Source: Nocardioides sp. Soil805
Lineage (GTDB): Bacteria; Actinomycetota; Actinomycetes; Propionibacteriales; Nocardioidaceae
Assembly (NCBI RefSeq): GCF_001429625.1
Contig: NZ_LMSU01000002.1
Location: forward strand, 558,001 to 622,000
Reading direction: 5' to 3'
Length of the DNA stretch: 64,000 bases
Under the pieces are notes generated by a model. That model saw only the letters and a list, made by a program, of their open reading frames with translations, searched no databases and was not told the origin of the DNA. Positions within the stretch are counted from its first letter, which is position 1, and every line of letters begins with the position of its first letter. The translations under genes were made by a program, and so were the position numbers. Of the stretch, positions 1 through 9,764 are shown piece by piece.

Positions 1-2
1 CC

Positions 3-584
3 GCGGGGCTGACCGTGGTGCTCGGCAGCAGGGCGGCCGACAAGGCCGAGGCCGCAGCGGCCGAGCTGTCCGAGGCCCTCGGCGTTCCGGTGTCCGGGGC
101 GAGCAACGCGGACGCCGCGGCCGCGGGCGACGTCGTGCTGGTCGTCGTACCGTGGGAGGGGCACCGGGAGCTGCTCGAGTCGCTGCGTGAGGTCCTGGCG
201 GGCAAGGTCGTCGTGGACTGCGTCAACCCGCTCGGCTTCGACAAGCAGGGGCCCTTCGCGTTGCAGGTCGAGGAGGGGTCGGCCACGCAGCAGGCCGCCG
301 GGATCCTCAGGGGCTCCCGCGTCGTCGGCGCCTTCCACAACGTCTCCGCGGTGCTGCTCGGCGACCCGGACGTCCCGCGGGTCGAGACCGACGTCCTCGT
401 CCTCGGCGACGACCGCGAGGCCACCACCCTGGTCCAGGAGCTCGCCGACGCCGTCCCCGGCATGCGCGGGCTGTACGGCGGTCGGTTGCGCAACGCGCAC
501 CAGGTCGAGGCCCTGACGGCCAACCTGATCGCCATCAACCGGCGCTACAAGTGCCACGCGGGGCTGCGCGTCACCGACGTCTGA
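3..584 (+). CDS. npdG: NADPH-dependent F420 reductase, 5' end cut by window edge
   Basis: C-terminal 193 residues of an F420:NADP oxidoreductase, which moves hydride between F420H2 and NADP in the cytoplasm. The frame is open to base 3, so the start and the GxGxxG dinucleotide loop lie upstream of the window. The visible part begins at the end of the Rossmann fold (TVVLGSRAADKA, a typical NADP-binding SR turn) and continues through VVLVVVPWEGH, VVDCVNPLGF, VVGAFHNVSA and VLVLGDDREA, all family features. It ends close to the next gene, which is an exporter. The family call is firm; F420 rather than another cofactor is inferred from the family. Confidence 0.85.
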   Translation, partial: AGLTVVLGSRAADKAEAAAAELSEALGVPVSGASNADAAAAGDVVLVVVPWEGHRELLESLREVLAGKVVVDCVNPLGFDKQGPFALQVEEGSATQQAAGILRGSRVVGAFHNVSAVLLGDPDVPRVETDVLVLGDDREATTLVQELADAVPGMRGLYGGRLRNAHQVEALTANLIAINRRYKCHAGLRVTDV

Positions 585-598
585 GGTCCGGCAGCGGA

Positions 599-1993
599 AT
601 GTCGCCGCGTCGCGTGGTGTTGCGACCCGACGTGGTGCAGACGGCGATGACCCCGGTCCAGGCTCCCGACGACTCCCGTCGGGTGTCCCTGCTGCTCGGC
701 CTGCTCTTCGGCCTCGCCGGCATGGGCTCGTCGTCGGCGGCGATCGCATTGCCGCTCATGGCGTCCGACCTCGACGTGAGCGTCGGGTCCGCGGCCTGGA
801 GCATCAGCCTCTACGTGCTGATGCTGGCCGTCACGACCGCGGTCTACGGGCGCGTCAGCGACCTCGTCGGCGTCCGCCTCCCGCTCGTCTTCGGCATCAC
901 GCTGATGACGGTCGGCGCGATCGCCGCTGCCCTCGCGCCGACCTTCGGCGTGCTGCTCGTCGCCCGCCTCTTCCAGGGTGCCGGCGCGGCGGCGGTCCCG
1001 ACGCTGGGCGTGACCGCGCTGAGTGCCCGGTACGACGGCGCGGTGCGCGGGCTCGCCCTCGGCCGCCTGGCCGGCACGGCCGCGGCGATCAGCTGCCTCG
1101 GGCCGCTGCTCGGCGGCCTGGTCGAGCACTCCCTGGGCTGGCGGGCGGTGATGGCGCTGCCGATCCTCGGGGTCGTGGTGATCCCGTTCCTGTGGCACGC
1201 ACTGGCCGGTGGCGGCAGCGGCGCGCGCCTCGACATCATCGGCGCCGTGCTCGTCGCGGTGACCTCCGGCGGCCTGGTCCTGCTGGTGCAGTCCCCGACC
1301 AGCGGACTGACGATCGCCGTCGTCGGCGCGCTGATGGTGCTGCTGGGTGCGCCGCTGGTCGCGCTGCGGGTACGCCGCCGCCCGCACGGCTTCCTGCCGC
1401 TCTCCGTCATCCGCAACGGGCGCGTGGTGCGCTCGGCGCTGGCCGCGGCGTCGGTGCCCGCGTCGTGGTTCGCGCTGCTGATCGGGGTGCCCGCCGTGCT
1501 CGTGCACGCCGGGTGGGAGCCGTGGCAGGTCGGGCTCCTCCTCGTCCCGAGCGCCGTCGTGGCGATGCTCGTCCCGCGCGTGACCGGTCCGCTCCTCGAC
1601 CGCATCGGCGGCTCGTGGAGCCTGGCCATCGCCGGCGTCGTTGCGGCCCTGACCATGCTGCTGGCGGCCCTCGGCACCCAGCTCGTCGCGCCCGTCCCGG
1701 TGGCGATCGCGGTAGCCCTGGCGACCGTGTCCTTCGGGCTCGGCCAGCCCGCGCTCACCGCGCTGGTCGGCGACGCCGTGCACGCCGACGTACGCGGTGT
1801 GGCCCTCGGCATCGCCACCCTGCTCTTCCTCGTCGGCGGGAGCGTCGGCTCGGCCGTCGTCGCCGGCCTCGGCGAGGTGATCGGGATCCCCGGCAGTCTC
1901 GCCGCCCTCGCCGTCCTCCCGGTCCTCGGGCTGCTGGCGCTGCTGCCCGACCTGCGGCGGGTGCCTCTCGCGGAATCACCTAGCACCCGGTGA
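599..1993 (+). CDS. MFS drug-efflux-type transporter
   Basis: About 464 residues and almost entirely hydrophobic, with 12-14 predicted membrane helices. The N-terminal half has the MFS loop motif YGRVSDLVGVRLP between helices 2 and 3, and later the antiporter-like GAGAAAVPTLG stretch. This resembles proton-driven multidrug exporters of the EmrB/QacA type in the cytoplasmic membrane. The substrate cannot be read from the sequence. The start is uncertain: ATG at 599 follows a GAGG about 12 bases upstream, and another ATG lies at 647. It begins 15 bases after the F420 reductase stop, so co-transcription is likely. Confidence 0.85.
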   Translation: MSPRRVVLRPDVVQTAMTPVQAPDDSRRVSLLLGLLFGLAGMGSSSAAIALPLMASDLDVSVGSAAWSISLYVLMLAVTTAVYGRVSDLVGVRLPLVFGITLMTVGAIAAALAPTFGVLLVARLFQGAGAAAVPTLGVTALSARYDGAVRGLALGRLAGTAAAISCLGPLLGGLVEHSLGWRAVMALPILGVVVIPFLWHALAGGGSGARLDIIGAVLVAVTSGGLVLLVQSPTSGLTIAVVGALMVLLGAPLVALRVRRRPHGFLPLSVIRNGRVVRSALAAASVPASWFALLIGVPAVLVHAGWEPWQVGLLLVPSAVVAMLVPRVTGPLLDRIGGSWSLAIAGVVAALTMLLAALGTQLVAPVPVAIAVALATVSFGLGQPALTALVGDAVHADVRGVALGIATLLFLVGGSVGSAVVAGLGEVIGIPGSLAALAVLPVLGLLALLPDLRRVPLAESPSTR

Positions 1994-2027
1994 TCGCAGG
2001 AGGGCCGGTCGTCTCCCAGCGCCCTCG

Positions 2028-2033
2028 TAGTCT
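2028..2033 (+). promoter_or_regulatory. -10 hexamer of a leaderless promoter for the rhomboid gene
   Basis: TAGTCT ends seven bases before the GTG at 2041. The same spacing recurs before many genes in this window and supports GTG 2041 as the start, with transcription beginning at or next to the start codon. Confidence 0.5.
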
Positions 2034-2040
2034 CGACGGC

Positions 2041-2646
2041 GTGACGACACCCGCGACCACGACCCGCACGGCCGCCTCCTGGGGGCAGGCCGGGGTGTGG
2101 AGCGCCGGGTTCGTGGCCGTCCTGTGGGTCGCGGAGGTCATCGACACCCTGCTGGGCAACCGGCTCGACGCGGAGGGGATCCGGCCGGGCGACCCCGACG
2201 GGCTGAGCGGCATCGCGTTCGCACCCCTGCTGCACGGAGGCTTCGGTCACCTCGTCGCCAACAGCGTCCCGCTGCTGGTCCTCGGCTTCCTCATCCTGCT
2301 CTCTGGCGTCGCCCGCTGGATCGCCGTCACCACCCTGGTGTGGCTGGTCGCCGGCGTCGGCACGTGGCTCTTCGGGGGCGTCGGCACGATCCACATCGGC
2401 GCGTCGGGCCTGGTCTTCGGGTGGTTGACCTACCTGGTCGTGCGCGGCCTCGTCACCCGGCGTCCCGGCCAGATCCTGGTCGGGGTCGTCGTCCTGCTCG
2501 TGTACGGCGGGGCGCTGTGGGGCGTGCTCCCCGGCCAGCCGGGAGTCTCCTGGCAGGGTCACCTCTTCGGCGCCCTCGGCGGGGTGCTGGCCGCCTGGTG
2601 GCTGTCCGGCAGCAGGCGGGGCGAGCCCGACCCGTACGCCGCGTGA
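2041..2646 (+). CDS. rhomboid family intramembrane serine protease
   Basis: About 201 residues with six predicted membrane helices. The catalytic GASG motif places the nucleophile at Ser122 in a helix (IHIGASGLVFG). The partner His174 is in WQGHLFGALGG, and the upstream HGGFGHLVAN helix with its His/Asn pair is characteristic of rhomboids. The enzyme cleaves membrane-spanning segments within the bilayer; its substrate is unknown. The GTG start at 2041 fits the -10 hexamer just upstream and leaves a short Thr/Ala-rich N-terminus. The stop codon sits in the loop of a perfect hairpin (2632-2658) shared with the converging gene. Confidence 0.88.
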   Translation: MTTPATTTRTAASWGQAGVWSAGFVAVLWVAEVIDTLLGNRLDAEGIRPGDPDGLSGIAFAPLLHGGFGHLVANSVPLLVLGFLILLSGVARWIAVTTLVWLVAGVGTWLFGGVGTIHIGASGLVFGWLTYLVVRGLVTRRPGQILVGVVVLLVYGGALWGVLPGQPGVSWQGHLFGALGGVLAAWWLSGSRRGEPDPYAA

Positions 2647-2658
2647 GGCGGCGTACGG
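2632..2658. terminator. hairpin overlapping the rhomboid stop codon, likely bidirectional terminator
   Basis: An 11-bp perfect stem (CCGTACGCCGC with its complement) encloses a five-base loop, GTGAG, that contains the rhomboid TGA stop. The convergent acyl-CoA dehydrogenase stops at 2660. No U-tract follows, as is usual for high-GC actinobacterial hairpins. Confidence 0.6.
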
Positions 2659-2659
2659 C

Positions 2660-3820
2660 TCAGCGGATCGTGCCGTTGTCGTCCTTGGCCAGCGACCGCG
2701 AGATGACCATCCGCTGGATCTGGTTGGTGCCCTCGAAGATCTGCATCACCTTGGCCTCGCGCATGTAGCGCTCGACCGGGAAGTCGCGGGTGTAGCCGTA
2801 GCCGCCGAGCACCTGGACGGCGTCGGTGGTGACCTTCATGGCGTTGTCGGTGGCGACCATCTTGGCGATCGAGGCCTCCCGGGAGAACGGCTGGCCGGCG
2901 TCGCGCAGGCGCGCGGCGTGCAGGGTCGTGGCGCGCGCGGACTGGACCGCGGCCTCCATGTCGGCCAGCACGAAGGCCAGGCCCTGGTGCTCGATGATCG
3001 GCTTGCCGAACGTCTCGCGCTCACGGGCGTAGGCGACCGCGGCGTCCAGCGCGCCCTGGGCCAGTCCGACCGCCACGGCCGCGATGCCGAGGCGACCCGA
3101 GTCCAGGCCGGCCAGGGCGATGCGCAGCCCGTCGCCCTCCGCACCGAGGCGGCGCGTGGCCGGCACCCGGACGTCGTCGAAGCGCATGGTCGCGGTGGCG
3201 GAGCCGGTGAGCCCCATCTTCCGCTCCGGCGGGTCGGCGCTGAGGCCCTCGCTGGAGGCGGGGACGAGGAAGCAGGAGATGCCGTTGCGGTCGTCGGACG
3301 TCCGCGCCATCACCTTGTAGAAGTCGGCGTGGCCGCCGTGCGTGGTCCACGCCTTGGCGCCGTTGATCACGTAGTCGTCGCCGTCGCGGCGGGCCGTCGT
3401 ACGCATCGCTGCCGGGTCGGAGCCCGCGTGCGCCTCGGAGAGGCAGTAGGCCCCCAGCAGGTCGCCGCCGAGCATGTCGGGCAGCCACTCGGCCTTCTGC
3501 TCCTCGGTACCGAAGGCGTACAGCCCGAAGCACGACAGTGCGTGCACCGAGACGCCGACGCCCACCGAGGACCACACCGCAGCGATCTCCTCGAGGACCT
3601 GCAGGTAGACCTCGTACGGCTGCCCGCCGCCGCCGTCCTCCTCGGGATACGGCAGGCCCAGCAGCCCCGCCCGGCCCAGCATCGCGAAGACGTCGCGCGG
3701 GAAGGTCTCGGTCGCCTCCGCCTCGGCGGAGCGCGGCGCCAGCTCGCGGGTCGCGATCTCGCGGGTGAGGGCGAGGAGGTCTCGCGCCTCCTCGGTGGGC
3801 AGCACGCGGCTGGCGGTCAT
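2660..3820 (-). CDS. acyl-CoA dehydrogenase
   Basis: 386 residues, full length for the ACAD family. Visible signatures are CLSEAHAGSDPAAM (first ACAD signature), the W-T-HGG substrate/FAD region, the QGLAFVLADM helix, the QVLGGYGYTRDFPVERYMREAK signature region (in separate parts) and the FEGTNQIQRMVISR end, which carries the usual catalytic Glu. It oxidises an acyl-CoA to the 2-enoyl-CoA with FAD and passes electrons to ETF. Substrate chain type cannot be decided. ATG at 3820 is chosen because GGAGG precedes it at good distance; a -10-like TAGGGT lies at 3888-3883. It stands alone and converges on the rhomboid gene. Confidence 0.92.
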   Translation of the reverse strand: MTASRVLPTEEARDLLALTREIATRELAPRSAEAEATETFPRDVFAMLGRAGLLGLPYPEEDGGGGQPYEVYLQVLEEIAAVWSSVGVGVSVHALSCFGLYAFGTEEQKAEWLPDMLGGDLLGAYCLSEAHAGSDPAAMRTTARRDGDDYVINGAKAWTTHGGHADFYKVMARTSDDRNGISCFLVPASSEGLSADPPERKMGLTGSATATMRFDDVRVPATRRLGAEGDGLRIALAGLDSGRLGIAAVAVGLAQGALDAAVAYARERETFGKPIIEHQGLAFVLADMEAAVQSARATTLHAARLRDAGQPFSREASIAKMVATDNAMKVTTDAVQVLGGYGYTRDFPVERYMREAKVMQIFEGTNQIQRMVISRSLAKDDNGTIR

Positions 3821-3964
3821 GCGGGGGTCCTCCCGGGGGTGTGGGCGGTCACGGAGACGGGTGACGGTGGTCACTGCCGATCACCCTAGGGGGCCGTAGT
3901 CCGTCCGAGCCATTTGCCCATCACCCGCCCCGGCGCACCACTGGTCACCCGTACGTTGCGCACC

Positions 3965-4603
3965 ATGGGGGACCGATGGCTGCCGTACTCGGCAGCGGCG
4001 CTGGCGAGCGGCGCGATCGCCCTCGTGCTCGGCACCCTCGGCCTCCCCACGGGCGCCGACGGCACCGCCGTCCTGGACAGCGCCCGCCTCGAGGAGGGTC
4101 GCTGGATCATGGCGTCGGTCGCCCTCCTCATCTGCTCGCTGGGACTGGCGCTGGGGTTGCCGACCTTCCTCTTCGGGATGCCGCGGCGCGGACGGTACTT
4201 CGGCTACGCGGGCACGGCCGTGCTCGGCGTCGCGGTGATGGCGATGACGGCGTACGCCGCGCTGCTGGCCTTCTTCCGCATCCTCGTCGTCAACGGCACC
4301 ATCGGGGACAGGGAGCTCGCGCTGCTCACCGACGACGCCGCGCTGGTCGGCTTCACGGTCGTCCTCGTGGGCAGCTTCGTCCTCGGTGAGGTCCTCCTCG
4401 CGATCGGCCTCCTGCGGGCCCGGTCGGTGCCGAGGTGGGTCCCCGTGCTCTTCCTCCTGCACGCCGGAGCGGCCCCGTTCACCGGCGCCGTGCCGCAGCT
4501 GACCGAGGTCGGGGCCGTGGTGGTGGGGGTGGCGTTCATCGGCGTCGCCGTGTTCACCAACGAACGCTTCCAGCTCGCCCGAGCCGCTCGCGCGGTGGCC
4601 TGA
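3965..4603 (+). CDS. membrane protein of unknown function, six predicted helices
   Basis: 212 residues with about six hydrophobic helices, a short RRGRYFGYAG loop after helix 2, and an ARAARAVA tail. Overall layout resembles DUF4386-type small membrane proteins, but no diagnostic motif is visible, so no function is given. ATG at 3965 is preferred over 3914 because TACGTT ends seven bases upstream, matching the leaderless promoter spacing seen elsewhere here. It lies 51 bases before the ABC exporter operon and is probably transcribed separately. Confidence 0.65.
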   Translation: MGDRWLPYSAAALASGAIALVLGTLGLPTGADGTAVLDSARLEEGRWIMASVALLICSLGLALGLPTFLFGMPRRGRYFGYAGTAVLGVAVMAMTAYAALLAFFRILVVNGTIGDRELALLTDDAALVGFTVVLVGSFVLGEVLLAIGLLRARSVPRWVPVLFLLHAGAAPFTGAVPQLTEVGAVVVGVAFIGVAVFTNERFQLARAARAVA

Positions 4604-4616
4604 GCCCGACCCTCGC

Positions 4617-4648
4617 TTGACCTTGACGCAGGGTCAGGGCGCGACGCT
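4617..4648 (+). promoter_or_regulatory. MerR-type operator/promoter before the DrrAB-like operon
   Basis: TTGACC at 4617 and TTGACG at 4623 lead into an imperfect dyad (TGACC...GGTCA, 19 bases, centred near 4627). A -10-like GACGCT follows at 4643-4648, six bases before the ATG at 4655. The long spacer between -35 and -10 is typical of promoters untwisted by MerR proteins, and a MerR gene is the third gene downstream. Confidence 0.4.
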
Positions 4649-4654
4649 GGTCCC

Positions 4655-5479
4655 ATGACCACCACTCCAGCCATCGAGATCACCGGACTGACCAAGTCCT
4701 ACGGCGATCATGTCGTGCTCGCGGGCGTCGACCTGACCGTCCCCGTCGGTGCCGTCGTCGCCCTCCTGGGCTCCAACGGCGCCGGCAAGACCACCGTCGT
4801 GAGGATCCTGGCGACCCTGCTGCGGGCCGACGGTGGGACCGCAGCCGTCCACGGTCACGACGTCGCCTCCCGTCCCCAGGAGGTGCGCGAGTCGATCAGC
4901 CTCACCGGACAGTTCGCCGCCGTGGACGAGGTCCTCACCGGGCGCGAGAACCTCGTGCTCGTCGCCACGCTGCGGCACCTTCCCGACCCACGCGGGATCG
5001 CCGAGGACCTGCTGGCGCGGTTCGCGCTGACCGAGGCGGCGGGGCGGCGCGTCGCGACGTACTCCGGCGGGATGCGCCGACGCCTGGACATCGCGATGAG
5101 CCTGATCGGCGACCCGCCCGTGCTGTTCCTCGACGAGCCGACGACGGGGCTCGACCCGCAGTCGCGCATCGAGGTCTGGAGGACGGTCCGCGAGCTCGCC
5201 GACGGGGGCACCACGGTGCTGCTCACCACCCAGTACCTGGACGAGGCCGAACAGCTCGCCGACCGGATCGCGATCCTGCACGGCGGCCGGATCATCGCCG
5301 ACGGGACCCTCGACGAGCTCGAGCGACTGCTCCCGCCGGCCACGGTCGAGTACGTCGAGAAGCGCCCGACGCTCGAGGAGATCTTCCTCGCGATCGTCGG
5401 CGACCGGCCCGACCGGCCCGACCGGCCCGACCGGCCCAGCCAGACCGACCGGCCCGACCGGGCAGGGGGCGCACGATGA
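4655..5479 (+). CDS. ABC transporter ATP-binding protein (DrrA-type)
   Basis: 274 residues. Walker A is GSNGAGKTT, the ABC signature is YSGGMRRRLDIA, Walker B is VLFLDEPTTGLDP, and the H-loop region is VLLTTQYLDEAEQLADR. These mark the DrrA/daunorubicin-resistance exporter subfamily, which pairs with a separate ABC-2 permease. The C-terminal tail is unusual: a 9-bp tandem repeat (5399-5461) encodes DRP repeats with no family counterpart. The start at 4655 fits the promoter just upstream. The stop overlaps the permease start (ATGA), so translation is coupled. Confidence 0.93.
   Translation: MTTTPAIEITGLTKSYGDHVVLAGVDLTVPVGAVVALLGSNGAGKTTVVRILATLLRADGGTAAVHGHDVASRPQEVRESISLTGQFAAVDEVLTGRENLVLVATLRHLPDPRGIAEDLLARFALTEAAGRRVATYSGGMRRRLDIAMSLIGDPPVLFLDEPTTGLDPQSRIEVWRTVRELADGGTTVLLTTQYLDEAEQLADRIAILHGGRIIADGTLDELERLLPPATVEYVEKRPTLEEIFLAIVGDRPDRPDRPDRPSQTDRPDRAGGAR
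5399..5461 (+). repeat. 9-bp tandem repeat inside the ABC ATPase 3' end
   Basis: CGACCGGCC-type units repeat about four times in perfect register, then a degenerate stretch and two more. They encode a run of Asp-Arg-Pro near the C-terminus. The period is a multiple of three, so copy-number changes would keep the frame. Confidence 0.85.
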
Positions 5480-6237
5480 CCACCGAGCTCCTCCGCGACA
5501 CCGTCGTGCTGTCACAGCGCTGCCTGCGCCACGTCCTGCGCAGCCCCGACACCATCATCACCACCGCGGTCACGCCGATCGCGATGCTGCTCCTGTTCGT
5601 CTACGTCTTCGGTGGCGCCATCGAGGTCGGCGGTGGCGACTACGTCGACTACCTGTTGCCGGGGATCCTGCTCATCACCGTCGCCTCCGGGGTCTCCTAC
5701 ACCGCCTTCCGGTTGTTCACCGACGTCTCGGGCGGACTCTTCGAGCGCTTCCAGTCGATGCCGATCGCCCGGTCGGCGGTGCTGTGGGGCCACGTGCTGA
5801 CCTCGCTGGTGGCCAACCTGGTGTCGGTCGCCCTCGTCGTGCTGGTCGCCGTGGCGATGGGCTTCCGCTCCGGTGCCGGGGTGCTCGCCTGGCTCGCGGT
5901 CCTCGGCCTCGTCGTGCTGTTCACCCTCGCACTGACCTGGCTGGCCGTCATCCCGGGACTGACGGCGCGCTCGGTCGACGGGGTGAGCGGGTTCTCCTAC
6001 CCGCTGATCTTCCTGCCGTTCATCAGCTCGGCCTTCGTGCCGACGGAGGGCATGCCGGCACCCGTGGAGTGGTTCGCCGAGCACCAGCCGGTCACGTCGA
6101 TCGTGGACACCATCCGCAACCTGTTCGCCGCCCAACCGGTCGGTGCCACGGGGTGGGTCGCGCTCGCCTGGTGCGTCGGCCTGCTCGTGGTCGCCCACAC
6201 CCTCGCGATGGCGACCTACCGTCGCCGGACCACGTGA
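5476..6237 (+). CDS. ABC-2 type transporter permease (DrrB-type)
   Basis: 253 residues with six membrane helices. The conserved region YLLPGILLITVASGVSYTA and the later SYPLIFLPFISSAFVPTEGMP (written in parts) are diagnostic of DrrB-like permeases, with the final NLFAAQPVG segment. It forms an exporter with the ATPase encoded immediately before it; the start overlaps that gene's stop. The substrate is probably a hydrophobic drug or metabolite, which is inference. The MerR gene starts 19 bases downstream, suggesting one regulated operon. Confidence 0.92.
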   Translation: MTTELLRDTVVLSQRCLRHVLRSPDTIITTAVTPIAMLLLFVYVFGGAIEVGGGDYVDYLLPGILLITVASGVSYTAFRLFTDVSGGLFERFQSMPIARSAVLWGHVLTSLVANLVSVALVVLVAVAMGFRSGAGVLAWLAVLGLVVLFTLALTWLAVIPGLTARSVDGVSGFSYPLIFLPFISSAFVPTEGMPAPVEWFAEHQPVTSIVDTIRNLFAAQPVGATGWVALAWCVGLLVVAHTLAMATYRRRTT

Positions 6238-6256
6238 TCGCGCGCAGACTGTGGCC

Positions 6257-7024
6257 ATGCTGACCATCAGCCAGCTCGCGTCGTACGCCGACGTCACGGT
6301 GCGCGCGGTCCGGCACTACCACGCCAAGGGATTGCTGCCCGAGCCCGGACGGGACCATTCCGGCTACCGACGCTACGACGCCGCCGCTGTCGTGGAGCTC
6401 ATCCGGATCCGCACCCTGGCCGAGGCCGGCGTGCCGCTGTCCCGGGTGCGGGAGCTCCTGGCGGCCGACGAGCAGGAGTTCGCGACGGCGGTCGAGGACA
6501 TCGACCGCCGACTGCGTGCGGAGATCCGCGAACGGCAGCACCACCGGGCGCGGATCGCCCGGCTCGCGGCCGGCGACAGCCTGGCCCTCCCGCCCGAGGC
6601 GGTCGCCTACCTGGACCGGCTCCGCGGCGTCGGCGTGCCCGAGGTGATGGTGGAGGCGGAGCGCGACGCCTGGATCCTGGTGGGCGCCCAGCTGCCGGAC
6701 CGGATGCCGTTCTACATGGAGATGAAGGGCCAGCAGCTCGACGACCCCTCCGTCCGGGAGCTCTACAGCGACCTCGCCGAGGTCATCGAGTGGTGCGCGG
6801 ACGATCCCCGCCTGGCCGGGGTCGCCGACCGCCTGGCAGGCCAGTTCGCGCAGGTGCCGGACGAGGCCTGGGACCAGGGGGCGCTGCCGGACGACCTCGC
6901 GGCCCTGCTCGACGCGGTGTTCCTCACGTCCGTCCCGTGCGCGGCGGGGCTGCTCGCGCTCCTCGAGGAGCGCGGCTACACCGGCTGGACGAACATCCGG
7001 CGTACCAGCGCGCCGCGCGGGTGA
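6257..7024 (+). CDS. MerR family transcriptional regulator
   Basis: 255 residues. The N-terminal winged helix is typical (MLTISQLASYADVTVRAVRHYH, in two parts, then GLLPEPGRD and YRRYD), followed by the dimerisation helix. The C-terminal 150 residues form an effector-like region without metal-binding cysteines, so a drug-sensing rather than metal-sensing role is likely. ATG at 6257 is supported by alignment to the family start and by CAGACT ending six bases upstream. It lies directly behind the DrrAB-like exporter and probably controls it through the dyad at 4617-4648. The stop sits in the loop of a small hairpin (7013-7031). Confidence 0.9.
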   Translation: MLTISQLASYADVTVRAVRHYHAKGLLPEPGRDHSGYRRYDAAAVVELIRIRTLAEAGVPLSRVRELLAADEQEFATAVEDIDRRLRAEIRERQHHRARIARLAAGDSLALPPEAVAYLDRLRGVGVPEVMVEAERDAWILVGAQLPDRMPFYMEMKGQQLDDPSVRELYSDLAEVIEWCADDPRLAGVADRLAGQFAQVPDEAWDQGALPDDLAALLDAVFLTSVPCAAGLLALLEERGYTGWTNIRRTSAPRG

Positions 7025-7034
7025 GGCGCGGACG

Positions 7035-7697
7035 TCAGCTCGACGTGGCTCTCGCCCGCTCGGCCAGACGCAGCGCCGCGTGCTGCACGAGGGGCAGCTC
7101 CTCGGGGTCGCGCGCGGCCTCGTGCGGCACGGCGCCGCCCAGGAGCGCGGCCGGGGTGGTGAGCCAGGCCCACGTGCGCCACGGGTCGGCTCCCGACGCC
7201 AGCAGCGGCTCGAGGACCGCGACGAGCTCCATCCGCACCTGGCCGTGCTCGTCGAGCTGGAAGGCGGGGACGAGCGTGCGTCCCTCGTGCTGGACGAGCA
7301 GGACGCTGCGACGCTCGGCGGCCTTGTGCAGCGCGAACCGGGCAGCGTTCTCCGAGACCCCGCGCAGGCGACCGACCTCGGCGTAGTCCACCCAGCCGCC
7401 GTCGAGGAGCGCGGCCCGGACCCGGCTCTCCCGCCGCAGCCGGACCAGGGCGATCGGCACGGCATGGGCGGGGTCGTCGCCCTCCGAGCGCAGCAGCTCG
7501 TCCAGCTGCTCGAGGCGCTCCGCGGTGAGCGGCTCGCCGGTGGCGGGATCGTGCCAGCGCACCGCGCCGTCGCCGTCGCGCTCGTACGTCGGCAGCCCGG
7601 CCTCGGCCAGCTGTCCGGCGAGGCCGAGCTCCTCCAGCCACGCGGCCAGGCGTCCGGCGAGGTCGCCGGAGCCCGGGGCGGGGCTGGAGTCGCTCAT
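7035..7697 (-). CDS. DNA-binding protein with MbcA/ParS/Xre-like C-terminal domain
   Basis: 220 residues. The middle carries a helix-turn-helix-like segment (DYAEVGRLRGVSENAARFALHK, in parts), then LVQHEGRTLVPAFQLDEHGQ. The C-terminal WRTWAWLTTPAALLGGAVPHEA resembles the toxin-binding domain of MbcA/ParS antitoxins (DUF2384-type), where a W-L-x-TP-x-x-LGG pattern is typical. No RES-domain toxin lies next to it, so it may be a free-standing regulator. The N-terminal 80 residues are specific to it and mention no known motif. It ends 10 bases from the MerR stop and starts just before typA ends. The domain call rests on recognised pattern only. Confidence 0.6.
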   Translation of the reverse strand: MSDSSPAPGSGDLAGRLAAWLEELGLAGQLAEAGLPTYERDGDGAVRWHDPATGEPLTAERLEQLDELLRSEGDDPAHAVPIALVRLRRESRVRAALLDGGWVDYAEVGRLRGVSENAARFALHKAAERRSVLLVQHEGRTLVPAFQLDEHGQVRMELVAVLEPLLASGADPWRTWAWLTTPAALLGGAVPHEAARDPEELPLVQHAALRLAERARATSS

Positions 7698-7704
7698 CGG
7701 GTGG

Positions 7705-9594
<1,890 letters not shown>

Positions 9595-9674
9595 GGAGGT
9601 ACGGCGTCGCTTTCGCTGTGGTTGGCGGAGCGCGGTGTCTGCAGCGCCCGTGACCCGGAGCCGGGCCGTCGTCG

Positions 9675-9680
9675 AGTCTA
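9675..9680 (-). promoter_or_regulatory. -10 hexamer for typA
   Basis: TAGACT on the minus strand, about 80 bases before the typA ATG. It is the same hexamer used by cysS and carD in this window, and here it implies a real 5' leader. Confidence 0.4.
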
Positions 9681-9752
9681 GGGCGCCACGCCGCGCCGTG
9701 CGATTCGACGACGGTGTGAGCCCGGACCCTTTCGGCTGTCGGTCCGGTGGGG

Positions 9753-9758
9753 TAGTCC
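9753..9758 (+). promoter_or_regulatory. -10 hexamer of a leaderless promoter for the M4 protease
   Basis: TAGTCC ends six bases before the ATG at 9765 and fixes that start codon over later ones. Confidence 0.45.
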
Positions 9759-9764
9759 TGACCC

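Noticed and set aside
844..2562. Minus-strand open frame opposite the first MFS transporter and the rhomboid gene
   Set aside because: Shadow frame; the opposite strand has clear membrane proteins with catalytic motifs.
5399..5461. Intergenic satellite or attachment site
   Set aside because: The 9-bp repeat lies inside the ABC ATPase gene and encodes its tail in frame.
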